A stretch of DNA of 64,000 nucleotides from the NCBI GenBank assembly GCA_000435175.1, contig FR880082.1, positions 49,361 through 113,360 of the forward strand, written 5' to 3'. Position numbers and translations under genes: made by a program. How positions within the stretch are numbered: the stretch's first letter is position 1; every line of letters begins with the position of its first letter. Below the pieces are notes generated by a model, which worked only from the letters and a program-made list of their open reading frames with translations, searched no databases and was not told the DNA's origin. The DNA comes from Clostridium sp. CAG:245 (GTDB taxonomy: Bacteria > Bacillota > Clostridia > TANB77 > CAG-508). Of the stretch, positions 55,518 through 63,709 are shown piece after piece.

Positions 55518-56027
55518 CTATTTTTCATCAAAATATTGACTTTCTTCTTGTAATCCTTCAAAGTTAATCTGTCTTAATATTTCATATGCTATTATGCATA
55601 CAGAATTTGAAAGATTTAATGACCTTAATACTGGTCTCATTGGAATTCTTATTGTTTTATCTATATATTTTTGCAATAAATCCTCAGGTAGACCTTTGGT
55701 CTCTTTTCCAAATAACACAAAGACATCCTCATCTTTAAATTTACTATAATCTACATCTGTATAGCAATGTTTTGCCTTTGTTGTAGCCATAAACATGTTA
55801 TGCTCCTCCGGCTTATATTTTTCTAAAAAAGCATCTAATGATGTATGTTCTTCAATCTCTAATTTATCCCAATAATCTAATCCGGCTCTCTTTAGTTGTT
55901 TATCATCTATTTTAAAGCCTAATGGATAAACCAAATGTAGCTTTGCACCTGTTATAGCACAAGTTCTTGCAATGTTTCCTGTGTTTTGTGGTATCTCTGG
56001 TTCTACCATTACTATGTGTAATTTCAT
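55518..56027 (-). CDS. trmL: tRNA (cytidine/uridine-34-2'-O)-methyltransferase
   Basis: A SPOUT methyltransferase of 169 aa, with VEPEIPQNTGNIARTC, LFGKETKGLPEDLL and the knot segment IPMRPVLRSLNLSNSV. It methylates the wobble ribose of tRNA-Leu. The ATG has an AGGAA signal; it lies 21 nt after coaD. Confidence 0.93.
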   Translation of the reverse strand: MKLHIVMVEPEIPQNTGNIARTCAITGAKLHLVYPLGFKIDDKQLKRAGLDYWDKLEIEEHTSLDAFLEKYKPEEHNMFMATTKAKHCYTDVDYSKFKDEDVFVLFGKETKGLPEDLLQKYIDKTIRIPMRPVLRSLNLSNSVCIIAYEILRQINFEGLQEESQYFDEK

Positions 56028-56048
56028 TTTTTCTTGTTCCTTCCTAAT

Positions 56049-56510
56049 TTACATTATTTTTAATACTGCTTGAGGTACATACCTAGAAATATCTTTTCCA
56101 TTATCAAATATTTCTTTTACTGTACTTGAACTTATACCGCCAAGTGTTCCTGCTCTTACATATATCGTATCTAGCCCTGATATTTCTTCATTAATCTCTG
56201 CTATATTTTCCTCATAGTAGTAATCCATATCATCTCTTATTCCTCTTACTAAGAAATTACATCCATTATTTTTTGCTGCATCAACTGATAGACCTTCATA
56301 TGTAATTACATCTACATTATCCACGTTTTCATCTTTTAATGCCTGCTCTATAGCATTTTTCATTATTTCTTTATCATATCTTCTTGCCTTCTTATTGTTA
56401 ATGCCTATTCCGATTACTAACTTATCAAATACATTTGAAGCAGTCTTTACAACATGCATATGTCCCATAGTAAAAGGATCAAAACTTCCAGCATAAAATC
56501 CTATATTCAT
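56049..56510 (-). CDS. coaD: Phosphopantetheine adenylyltransferase
   Basis: Joins phosphopantetheine with AMP in CoA synthesis. It is 153 aa, with the nucleotidyltransferase loop GSFDPFTMGHMHVV (TxGH at 14-17) and ISSSTVKEI (the second conserved motif). Its ATG shares one base with the rdgB stop (TAATG), so translation is coupled. Confidence 0.95.
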   Translation of the reverse strand: MNIGFYAGSFDPFTMGHMHVVKTASNVFDKLVIGIGINNKKARRYDKEIMKNAIEQALKDENVDNVDVITYEGLSVDAAKNNGCNFLVRGIRDDMDYYYEENIAEINEEISGLDTIYVRAGTLGGISSSTVKEIFDNGKDISRYVPQAVLKIM

Positions 56511-57118
56511 TATTGTTCCTCCTTTAGATAATTTAATATCTGCTTTAGGGCCTTTTCTCTATGAGTTACTCCAAGTTCTTCTTCTGTAAGTTCATTCATA
56601 GTCTTATCAAATCCTTCTGGAATAAATATTGGCCCATATGTAAGCTTTCCAAGAGGCCCTGGAGTTCTAACTATTCTTCCTAGAGTTTCCCCTCTTGCAA
56701 CATTTATTTTTCCATCTGGCATCATTAATGTAAGAACACATACAAATTTTGCAGTTCTATCTTCATCTTTAACATTTTCCATTTTTGAAAGTACCTTATT
56801 TATTGCAACAATCTGAGGAGCATGGTCACCTGCGTATCTCGCGCTATATACTCCTGGTTCTCCATTTAATGCATCAATGCAAAGTCCAGCATCATCTGTC
56901 ATTATAATCTCATTTATATCATTTTTTTCACAATAAGCCTTGATGGCTTTTGCTTTTATAAGTGAATTTTCTTCAAATGTAGTTCCATTTTCATCAATTT
57001 CTTCGTTAAATCCAATATCTTTTAAAGATAAAATTTCAACATCAATATTCTTGTAGTCCAAATAATCCTTTACTTGAGCTATTTTTGCCTGATTTGAAGT
57101 TCCATATATAATTTTCAT
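56510..57118 (-). CDS. rdgB: XTP/dITP diphosphatase (non-canonical purine NTPase)
   Basis: A house-cleaning enzyme of 202 aa. It carries the SxNxxK motif (GTSNQAKIAQV) and the DDAGLCIDALNGEPGVYSARYAG core, and ends in SHR-equivalent THREKALKQ. A good start lies 26 nt after the DUF5662 gene. Confidence 0.93.
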   Translation of the reverse strand: MKIIYGTSNQAKIAQVKDYLDYKNIDVEILSLKDIGFNEEIDENGTTFEENSLIKAKAIKAYCEKNDINEIIMTDDAGLCIDALNGEPGVYSARYAGDHAPQIVAINKVLSKMENVKDEDRTAKFVCVLTLMMPDGKINVARGETLGRIVRTPGPLGKLTYGPIFIPEGFDKTMNELTEEELGVTHREKALKQILNYLKEEQ

Positions 57119-57144
57119 ATTTAATCACAATCCTCTCTATAAAT

Positions 57145-57693
57145 TTATTCACAGTACTTTTTATATAATCTCTTTAAATTGCTTTTAGTTATAGTTTTTT
57201 CAATGCCATTTATGCTTACTTGTGTAAAAACCTCTGTCACCATAGATTTATTTTTTTCATTAAGTGGCATATTGTCTTTGCGTGAGTTCCAATATTTTAA
57301 TTGGGTATCGTTTCTCCATCTCTTACCATTATAAACAATTCCGGCGGCTAAATTATCACATATCATCTCTACAATGTATTTATACGGAATTACTGGCATT
57401 GGATTTCTAGACATTGGGTCATACCAATATTCTGGATGATGTTTATTTCTTCCTTTATGGTGTAACCACGCTTTCGAATAGCCTTGTTTTCTCTTTGCAA
57501 ATAAAATTGGGCTCATGCTTCCATTATAGTATTTTACAGACTCCCAAAATTCTGTTGGAGAAAATTTTGATAAATCGTGTACTAATCCTCTCCAAGGTAT
57601 TCCAGCTTTGCAACATAACTTGAATACTACCCATCTATGTCTTGTGACTAAATTAAAATGTTTTAACGTGTTGGTAAATATATTTCCTGTCAT
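57145..57693 (-). CDS. DUF5662 family protein
   Basis: A protein of 182 aa with the DUF5662 pattern: an N-terminal HFNLVTRHRWVVFKLCCKAG helix, GLVHDLSKFSPTEF (HD pair) and HHKGRNKHHPEYW. The His/Asp pattern recalls HD-domain metalloproteins but no activity is proven for the family. ATG 57693 has AAAGGA at 8 nt; the in-frame ATG at 57717 does not. Confidence 0.82.
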   Translation of the reverse strand: MTGNIFTNTLKHFNLVTRHRWVVFKLCCKAGIPWRGLVHDLSKFSPTEFWESVKYYNGSMSPILFAKRKQGYSKAWLHHKGRNKHHPEYWYDPMSRNPMPVIPYKYIVEMICDNLAAGIVYNGKRWRNDTQLKYWNSRKDNMPLNEKNKSMVTEVFTQVSINGIEKTITKSNLKRLYKKYCE

Positions 57694-57887
57694 GTTTTGA
57701 TTCCTTTCTACTTTCATTTTTCTTACAATATCCTATCACAAATGGCTTAAAATCTCAACATTTTCATAAAAGAAACTTGGAATAAAATTTAAAACTTTTA
57801 ACTTTTATATTGCATAACAGCTTAAATTGTTTTAGCATTACGTACAATTTTTTCTTATTTTCAAATTGCGCCAATTAATTACTTATG

Positions 57888-57916
57888 TTGTATTTCTTCT
57901 GAAAAAATGATAAAAT
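57888..57916 (+). promoter_or_regulatory. Candidate uvrB promoter
   Basis: TTGTAT (57888-57893), 17 nt, TAAAAT (57911-57916), about 35 nt before the uvrB ribosome binding site. I see no clear LexA-box (GAAC-N4-GTTC) nearby. Confidence 0.5.
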
Positions 57917-57956
57917 ATCAATAGTTTAATATTTTTATACGTAAAAAGGAGTTACA

Positions 57957-59912
57957 ATGTTTAAGTTACATTCAGAATACAAGCCTACTGGTGACCAGCC
58001 ACAGGCAATTGAATATTTATCTAAAGGCATAGAAGAAGGAAAAAAGTTTCAGACTTTGCTTGGTGTTACTGGCTCTGGTAAGACTTTTACTATGGCTAAT
58101 ATCATTCAAAAAGTACAGAAACCAACCCTTGTTTTGGCTCATAATAAGACATTAGCAGGACAACTTTACAGTGAATTTAAAGAGTTTTTCCCTGAAAATA
58201 ATGTTGAGTATTTTGTTTCTTATTACGACTATTACCAACCAGAAGCATATATTCCATCTTCAGATACCTATATAGAGAAGGACTCTTCTGTTAATGATGA
58301 AATTGATAAACTACGTCATTCTGCAACAGCTGCATTATTTGAAACACGAGATGTTATTATTGTTGCGTCTGTTTCATGTATTTATGGTTTGGGTGACCCC
58401 ATTGACTATGAGCATATGACTGTTTCTTTAAGACCCGGCATGAAGATTGAAAGAGATGCTATGTTAAAGAAATTAATAAATATGCAATATTCCAGAAATG
58501 AACTAGATTTTAAACGTGGTACTTTTAGAGCAAAAGGAGACATTGTTGAAATATTTCCTTCTGATTATGGTGAAAGTGCTATTCGTGTTGAGTTCTGGGG
58601 AGATGAAGTTGAAAAGATTTCTGAAATTAATCCTTTAACAGGTAAAACTGTTGCAAGCAGAAACCATATTATGATATTTCCGAACTCTCATTATGTTACG
58701 ACTTCTGATAAAATGGAGCATGCAATTACTACTATTGAAGAGGAAATGAAACAGCAAGTCGAATATTTCAAGTCACAAGGTAAATTAATTGAAGCTCAAA
58801 GAATAGAAGAACGTACTAATTTTGATATAGAAATGATGAAGGAAACTGGCTTTTGTCAAGGCATAGAAAACTATTCTAGACACATAAGTGGTCGTGAGCC
58901 AGGAAGTGCTCCATACACCCTATTCGATTATTTTCCAAAGGATTTTCTTTTGCTTATTGATGAATCTCATGCTACTATTCCTCAAGTTAGAGCTATGTAC
59001 AATGGTGATAGAGCAAGAAAAGAATCTTTAGTAAAATATGGTTTTAGATTACCTTCTGCATTTGATAATAGACCTCTGAAATTTGAAGAATTTGAGCAAA
59101 GAATTAACCAAGTAGTGTTTGTTAGTGCTACTCCTGCAGAATATGAAAAAGAGCATTCTAAAGAAAATGTTGTAGAGCAAATCATTCGTCCAACTGGTTT
59201 GCTTGATCCTGAGATTGAAGTAAAGCCAATCGAGAATCAAATTGATGATTTGATTACTCAAATTCATAAAAGAGTCGAGAAAAATGAAAGAGTATTGGTT
59301 ACTACTCTAACCAAAAAGATGGCTGAAGATTTAACCAGCTATTTAGCTGAACTTGATATTAAAGTTAGATACATGCACTCTGATATTAAAGCTTTAGAAA
59401 GAATGGATATTATTAGGTCATTACGTCTTGGTGAGTTTGACGTGTTAGTTGGAATTAACCTTTTAAGAGAAGGATTAGATATACCTGAGGTTTCTTTAGT
59501 AGCAATATTAGATGCAGATAAAGAAGGGTTCCTTCGTTCTGAACGTTCTTTAATTCAAACTATTGGACGTGCTGCAAGAAATACCGATGGTAAAGTTATA
59601 ATGTATGCCGATGAACTTACAGACTCTATGGATAAAGCCATATCTGAAACTAATAGAAGAAGAGCAATACAAATGAGATACAATAAAGAACATGGAATCA
59701 TTCCTCAAACCATAAAAAAATCTGTTAGAGATACTATTCGAGCTAGCATTGTTGCAGAAGCATCTGAAAAATATGAAATTGATAAAGAATCTAGTGTTGA
59801 AGACATTATAAACAAGTTAACTGAGGAAATGCTTCAACACGCAGAAAAAATGGAGTTTGAAGAAGCAGCAAAATTAAGAGATCAAATAAAAGAATTAGAA
59901 TCATCCTTGTAA
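57957..59912 (+). CDS. uvrB: UvrABC system helicase subunit UvrB
   Basis: The damage-verifying helicase of nucleotide excision repair, 651 aa. Walker [11 protein letters not shown] (35-44), the beta-hairpin [13 protein letters not shown] (about 90-102), helicase motif [14 protein letters not shown]-type region, motif [11 protein letters not shown] and a C-terminal UVR domain for UvrC binding ([18 protein letters not shown]). The start follows AAAAAGGAG. It overlaps the convergent YwaF-like gene by 12 bp. Confidence 0.97.
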   Translation: MFKLHSEYKPTGDQPQAIEYLSKGIEEGKKFQTLLGVTGSGKTFTMANIIQKVQKPTLVLAHNKTLAGQLYSEFKEFFPENNVEYFVSYYDYYQPEAYIPSSDTYIEKDSSVNDEIDKLRHSATAALFETRDVIIVASVSCIYGLGDPIDYEHMTVSLRPGMKIERDAMLKKLINMQYSRNELDFKRGTFRAKGDIVEIFPSDYGESAIRVEFWGDEVEKISEINPLTGKTVASRNHIMIFPNSHYVTTSDKMEHAITTIEEEMKQQVEYFKSQGKLIEAQRIEERTNFDIEMMKETGFCQGIENYSRHISGREPGSAPYTLFDYFPKDFLLLIDESHATIPQVRAMYNGDRARKESLVKYGFRLPSAFDNRPLKFEEFEQRINQVVFVSATPAEYEKEHSKENVVEQIIRPTGLLDPEIEVKPIENQIDDLITQIHKRVEKNERVLVTTLTKKMAEDLTSYLAELDIKVRYMHSDIKALERMDIIRSLRLGEFDVLVGINLLREGLDIPEVSLVAILDADKEGFLRSERSLIQTIGRAARNTDGKVIMYADELTDSMDKAISETNRRRAIQMRYNKEHGIIPQTIKKSVRDTIRASIVAEASEKYEIDKESSVEDIINKLTEEMLQHAEKMEFEEAAKLRDQIKELESSL

Positions 59913-60650
59913 TTTTGTTTTTCTTTTATCTCTAATTTTTAGAATTCCATAAACTGCATAAAAAGGTAAAAACATTTGTGCAATTTCCATAAATGCTGTA
60001 AAGTGCTTTCCTGTGAGCTTATAAATTATTGTAATTGGAGTTCCAGGAAAGTCTTTTGATATAAACATCAAGTTACTGTCAAATATTTTGTTTACAATCT
60101 GAGCCAAAATACATATTATTCCTATAAGTGTAGCAAAATAAACTGCATCACTTGCCACAACTTCTATATAATGAGTAATGTTTACAAGCAAGCCCAAATA
60201 AACCATTATTCCATGGTATAAAAAGCTATGCAAACTCACAATATGAAGTGCTGGATATGCTGGTAAAGAAGTAGTTGGTAATAAAATGAATACTATTCCC
60301 CCTATTATGCCTCCTGTTGCTAGGAATACATCTCCCATTCTTTTTATCTTACCTTTAGCAAAGCTACTTAAAGTACCCGCATATAATAAAATACTACAGT
60401 AATATAATGGAACATAATTATTTACATTTCTAGGATCCCCAGTACATAATTTAAAGATAATTATGAAAATTTCCATAAACCATAGCATAATAGTACAGTT
60501 TTTTATAATTTTTTTAACCTCTTCTTTGCTACTTTTATATGTATTTTTTATTGCAATTGCTATACAAACAATAGTTACAGCAATAAGTCCAAAATGTTCC
60601 AAAGAAAAAATTCCACAAGGTTTATATTCTCCCGGTCTTGCAAATAACAT
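59901..60650 (-). CDS. YwaF/TMEM164-like membrane protein
   Basis: A protein of 249 aa with six to seven membrane helices; [27 protein letters not shown] and a [12 protein letters not shown] stretch match the TIGR02206/YwaF family. Function unknown in bacteria. Its end overlaps the uvrB end by 12 bp on the opposite strand, so one transcript probably runs into the other. Confidence 0.82.
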   Translation of the reverse strand: MLFARPGEYKPCGIFSLEHFGLIAVTIVCIAIAIKNTYKSSKEEVKKIIKNCTIMLWFMEIFIIIFKLCTGDPRNVNNYVPLYYCSILLYAGTLSSFAKGKIKRMGDVFLATGGIIGGIVFILLPTTSLPAYPALHIVSLHSFLYHGIMVYLGLLVNITHYIEVVASDAVYFATLIGIICILAQIVNKIFDSNLMFISKDFPGTPITIIYKLTGKHFTAFMEIAQMFLPFYAVYGILKIRDKRKTKLQG

Positions 60651-60849
60651 TTAATCAAATCCCTTCTATATTTTTGCAATGTATTTTATAAAAAATAATT
60701 CAAATTTGTTATATATTACCAAACTTTTGTTCCTTTGTCAACCAAATTTTAATAATTTATCAAAATTTTTCCAAATGTCTAGACTTTTTTGTAATTTTTG
60801 TGTATTATTATATAGAAATAAATTTTGAACTAGAGAGGATGAATTAATA

Positions 60850-61290
60850 ATGAAAAAATCTTTAAAAATATTAGTACTTAGCTTTATATGCCTTTTTGCT
60901 ATTTCAAGCAGTTGTTGCTTAGCAATTAACATAGATATGAACTTATCTGACAATGTTATTGACGCATCAAGCAATACAACAAGTTCAGTAGCCTCTAATA
61001 GTACATCTAGTTATAGCAATTCAACAAATTCATCATTAAATTCTAATACTTTAGATGATGGCTATGATCAATTCGGTGATGAAGGGTATTCTTCAAATAC
61101 AACTTCAAACATGGTGTATCAAAATACTTCAAAAACCGATGCAACAACAGGTAGCAATATTGCTGATAGATTACAAGCATTACCAGAATCTGAACTTGGT
61201 TTAACAAATATTCTAAATATATTATTGATTGCTGTTGGTGTTGTATTAATACTTTTAGCTATCGCAATTTTCATCAGATTAAAAAAATAA
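60850..61290 (+). CDS. Secreted Ser/Asn/Thr-rich protein with C-terminal membrane anchor
   Basis: A protein of 146 aa: signal peptide (MKKSLKILVLSFICLFAISS), a long Ser/Thr/Asn/Asp-rich stretch with no domain I can name, then a C-terminal helix (about 122-142) and RLKK tail. The layout is an exported, tail-anchored protein. The ATG has AGAGGATGAA. It resembles the next gene in layout but not in sequence; together they may be wall or spore-coat stalk proteins (inference). Confidence 0.62.
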   Translation: MKKSLKILVLSFICLFAISSSCCLAINIDMNLSDNVIDASSNTTSSVASNSTSSYSNSTNSSLNSNTLDDGYDQFGDEGYSSNTTSNMVYQNTSKTDATTGSNIADRLQALPESELGLTNILNILLIAVGVVLILLAIAIFIRLKK

Positions 61291-61296
61291 AATTCT

Positions 61297-61323
61297 AGAA
61301 ACTCAAAAAGAGTTTCTTTTTTT
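61297..61323 (+). terminator. Terminator of the Ser-rich secreted protein gene
   Basis: AGAAACTC (61297-61304) pairs with GAGTTTCT (61310-61317) around AAAAA, followed by a long T-run. It starts 6 nt after the stop. Confidence 0.9.
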
Positions 61324-61405
61324 TGCCATTTTTCCCAATTTTTTGATGTATATTTTACTTTTATAATTTAATACTAATAATATTATTTGAAAAAGGAGGA
61401 AAAAC

Positions 61406-61843
61406 ATGAAAAGAAAATTTTTGCTTATTTCTACATTACTAATCGTTCTTTTATCTATTACAGCATCTACGGTTTTTGCTAATAATGCATTAAATACTAT
61501 AGGAAATGTTGCTGAAGACGTAACTTCTGCGGCTGGTAATGTCTTAACAACTGGCGTAGATGCTGTTAGAAATACTGTTGATGACGTTGCTAATGGAACA
61601 ATGAGAGCTAGCAACAATGTTGCTACTGGAATAACAAACATGGGTAATAATAATCGTTCTGGAAATGGTAACACTGGTTATACTGCAACAAGAACAAATA
61701 CAAACGCAACTTGGCTTGGAATGGATGCTACTATGTGGACATGGCTAATAATGGCTATACTTGGAGTAGCAATTGTTGCAATGATTTGGTTTTACGCAAA
61801 ACAAGATAATACAGAACAATCTGAGCAACATTACGAAGAATAA
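61406..61843 (+). CDS. Secreted amphipathic-repeat protein with C-terminal membrane anchor
   Basis: A protein of 145 aa: signal peptide (about 1-25), helical repeats of roughly 11 residues (VAEDVTSAAGN, VDAVRNTVDDVANG), an Asn/Gly-rich linker and a C-terminal helix (WTWLIMAILGVAIVAMIWF). The ATG follows AAAGGAGGAAAAAC. It is on the same strand and close to 60850-61290, though a terminator lies between. No known family recognised; the helical repeats resemble stress- or surface-associated YtxH-like proteins. Confidence 0.6.
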   Translation: MKRKFLLISTLLIVLLSITASTVFANNALNTIGNVAEDVTSAAGNVLTTGVDAVRNTVDDVANGTMRASNNVATGITNMGNNNRSGNGNTGYTATRTNTNATWLGMDATMWTWLIMAILGVAIVAMIWFYAKQDNTEQSEQHYEE

Positions 61844-61890
61844 TATTAAAAAATTATTTGCATTTAATTTTCTATGGCTTGCTTGTCTTT

Positions 61891-62012
61891 AAAACAATAC
61901 TAGTTTCTATTTTTGTAAAATTGCATACATCGTGCTTTGTCGCAGATCTCCGCTTCACTCAAAATGCACAATTAAATTTATTTTATAAAAATAGAAACTA
62001 GTTCTGCTTTTA
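61891..62012. repeat. Long inverted-repeat element, copy 2 (MITE/REP-like); notes on gap 61844-62178
   Basis: ACTAGTTTCTATTTTT (61899-61914) and its perfect complement at 61987-62002 enclose about 72 nt. The outer right arm (complement of GTTCTGCTTTTA) reads AAAAGCAGAACTAGTTTC, matching the outer arm of the element at 39008-39131 with a few changes. The interior (CGTGCTTTGTCGCAGATC...) also recalls copy 1. No ORF fits. The rest of the 61844-62178 gap is AT-rich apart from the smpB promoter. Confidence 0.6.
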
Positions 62013-62117
62013 TAGTTCACTCAAAGATTGAAAGACTCTCCCCAATCATCACTTTTCATAAAATAATTTTGCAGAGTGATCTTATCATAAGTTATTCATA
62101 ACCTTTATATTTTCTAA

Positions 62118-62146
62118 TTGCAATCCCATATTTAAAATGTTATAAT
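62118..62146 (+). promoter_or_regulatory. smpB promoter
   Basis: TTGCAA (62118-62123), 17 nt, TATAAT (62141-62146), 15 nt before the AAAGGAG ribosome binding site of smpB. Confidence 0.7.
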
Positions 62147-62178
62147 TATATCAGTTTTATGAAAGGAGTTTGCTATTT

Positions 62179-62622
62179 ATGATTAAAAACATTGCAAAAA
62201 ATCCTGTAGCAAGGCATAATTATATAATTACAGATACTTTAGAGGCTGGCATTGTTTTAACTGGAACAGAAATAAAATCTATCAGAAACGGAAAAGTCAA
62301 TTTAAAAGATAGCTATGCTGGAATAAAAAACGGTGAAGCATACATATATTCAATGCATATCAGTCCATATGAACAAGGAAATATATTTAATAAAGACCCT
62401 TTACGTGACAGAAAATTACTTTTAAATAAAAGAGAAATATTAAGACTCTCTGGATTAATTAACCAAAAAGGATACACTCTTGTACCTATCTCTCTTTATT
62501 TTAAAAATAATATTGTTAAATTAGAGCTTGGCATTGGAAAAGGTAAAAAGTTATATGATAAACGTGAAGATTTAAAGAAAAAGGACTCGGAAATGTACAT
62601 TAAGAAGCATATGAACGATTAA
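62179..62622 (+). CDS. smpB: SsrA-binding protein
   Basis: The tmRNA partner in trans-translation, 147 aa. N-terminal [28 protein letters not shown], central [17 protein letters not shown] and C-terminal [15 protein letters not shown] form the SmpB beta-barrel and tail. The start at 62179 has AAAGGAG at 10 nt; a TTG at 62170 is spurious. No tmRNA gene is seen nearby. A 10-bp hairpin (62607-62633) straddles the stop codon. Confidence 0.96.
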   Translation: MIKNIAKNPVARHNYIITDTLEAGIVLTGTEIKSIRNGKVNLKDSYAGIKNGEAYIYSMHISPYEQGNIFNKDPLRDRKLLLNKREILRLSGLINQKGYTLVPISLYFKNNIVKLELGIGKGKKLYDKREDLKKKDSEMYIKKHMND

Positions 62623-62633
62623 TGTTCATATGC
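62607..62633 (+). terminator. Hairpin overlapping the smpB stop codon
   Basis: GCATATGAAC (62607-62616) pairs with GTTCATATGC (62624-62633) around GATTAAT, which contains the smpB TAA (62620-62622). Only a short T-run follows, so termination is uncertain. Confidence 0.45.
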
Positions 62634-62651
62634 CTTTGTGCTTAATAATAT

Positions 62652-62813
62652 TCATTTAACTTTTTCTTTATCGTTTATTCTCTTCATCTCTTCGACGATG
62701 TATTTGTCTATTCGTTGACTCTGTTTTAAAATTTTTTCATAGTCAGCTTCTTGTGCAATTAATGATTCAAGTTTCGCAGTATGCTTTAGTCTCTTTAAAG
62801 TCTGGTTCCTCAT
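62652..62813 (-). CDS. Spo0E-like sporulation regulatory small protein
   Basis: A 53-aa protein starting at ATG 62813 with AAAAAGGAG upstream, ending TGA. It forms a two-helix hairpin with KLESLIAQEADYEKILKQ followed by QSQRIDKYIVEE; the SQ-x-x-D pattern is the signature of Spo0E-like aspartyl-phosphate phosphatases (SQxLD). They remove phosphate from Spo0A~P in spore formers. Ile replaces the usual Leu. The size (50-60 aa) is right for the family. Confidence 0.75.
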   Translation of the reverse strand: MRNQTLKRLKHTAKLESLIAQEADYEKILKQSQRIDKYIVEEMKRINDKEKVK

Positions 62814-62909
62814 ATTATTTACACTCCTTTTTCTTTATAATATCACATTATAATCAAAAAGTTTGTCGAAATCTGTCATTAAAATTAATTTTTTTATTTT
62901 TTTGTCATT

Positions 62910-63095
62910 TTATTTATTATTGTCTATATTCTTGTAACTTGAACACATAGATTCATCTGGTTGTGTAGTTTGGCAACCTTGAACTGGTGTAACGATAATA
63001 TGTTCTAATTCACATAGTTGTCTTTGTCCATTGTTATATTTACATGATGTTACCGTGCAATTTATTGTTTGACTCTCTTTGTTAGTCTGCTTCAT
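62910..63095 (-). CDS. DUF1540 domain protein
   Basis: A 61-aa protein with a Cys-rich DUF1540 layout: INCTVTSCKYNNGQRQLCELEHI then VQGCQTTQPDESMCSSYK. The spacing suggests a small metal-binding fold of unknown role. The ATG at 63095 has AAGGAGG (9 nt); the in-frame upstream extension lies before that signal. Confidence 0.82.
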   Translation of the reverse strand: MKQTNKESQTINCTVTSCKYNNGQRQLCELEHIIVTPVQGCQTTQPDESMCSSYKNIDNNK

Positions 63096-63129
63096 AATAG
63101 AAAACCTCCTTAAACATTTTCTATTATCA

Positions 63130-63696
63130 TTACCCTTTTTTAGGCTTTTCATTCTCATTTAAACATAATTTTTCAGGATTTTGAAAAGACAAATACCAAT
63201 TCATTCCATTTTGTTGTTTCATTATATTTTCATTTCTTTCTTGTAGCTGTGCAAATGTTTGTGGCATAGGAACAATCATTGGCTCATTTGGCATCCAATT
63301 TACTGGTGCCATTTGATTATTGCAATCAGCTACTTGAAGAGCCCTTACAACTCTCAATATTTCTGGAATATTTCGCCCAATATTCATCGGATATACTAAA
63401 ATTGTCCTTACTATTTGTTTATCATCAATTATAAACACATTTCTTACTGTTGCAGTGTTGTTCACAGTACTTGATATCATTCCATATTTTCTTGCAATTT
63501 CTCCATTTCTATCTGCAATAATTGGAAATGGAATTACAATTCCAGTCCTGCAGTAAATATCATATATCCACGCTAAGTGTGATGGATTGCTATCCACACT
63601 AAGACCTAATAAACATGTATTTAATCTTTCAAAATATGGATTAGCCTTAGCAAAAGCAATCATTTCTGTTGTACAAACTGGGGTAAAAGCCTTCAA
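63130..63696 (-). pseudogene. 1-Cys peroxiredoxin (Prx6 type), 5' end missing
   Basis: The frame starts at the peroxidatic motif FTPVCTTEM, which in full-length relatives lies near residue 45; the ~40 upstream residues (thioredoxin-fold strands) are gone. The remainder is well kept: KANPYFERLNTCLLGLSVDS, WIYDIYCRTGIVIPFPIIAD, TATVRNVFIIDDKQIVRTIL and the long C-terminal dimer arm. The only start in frame is TTG at 63696, without ribosome binding site. It borders a serine recombinase gene, so it was probably split by an integrated element. Confidence 0.78.
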
Positions 63697-63709
63697 TTTG
63701 GGGATATTA
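63688..63709. other. Candidate attachment-site junction between recombinase element and peroxiredoxin gene
   Basis: Peroxiredoxin homology begins around 63688-63696 and the recombinase stop codon is at 63707-63709. The core of recombination must lie in these ~20 bases. Large serine recombinases often end close to their att site, as here. The other end of the element and the missing peroxiredoxin 5' half are beyond the window. Confidence 0.5.
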
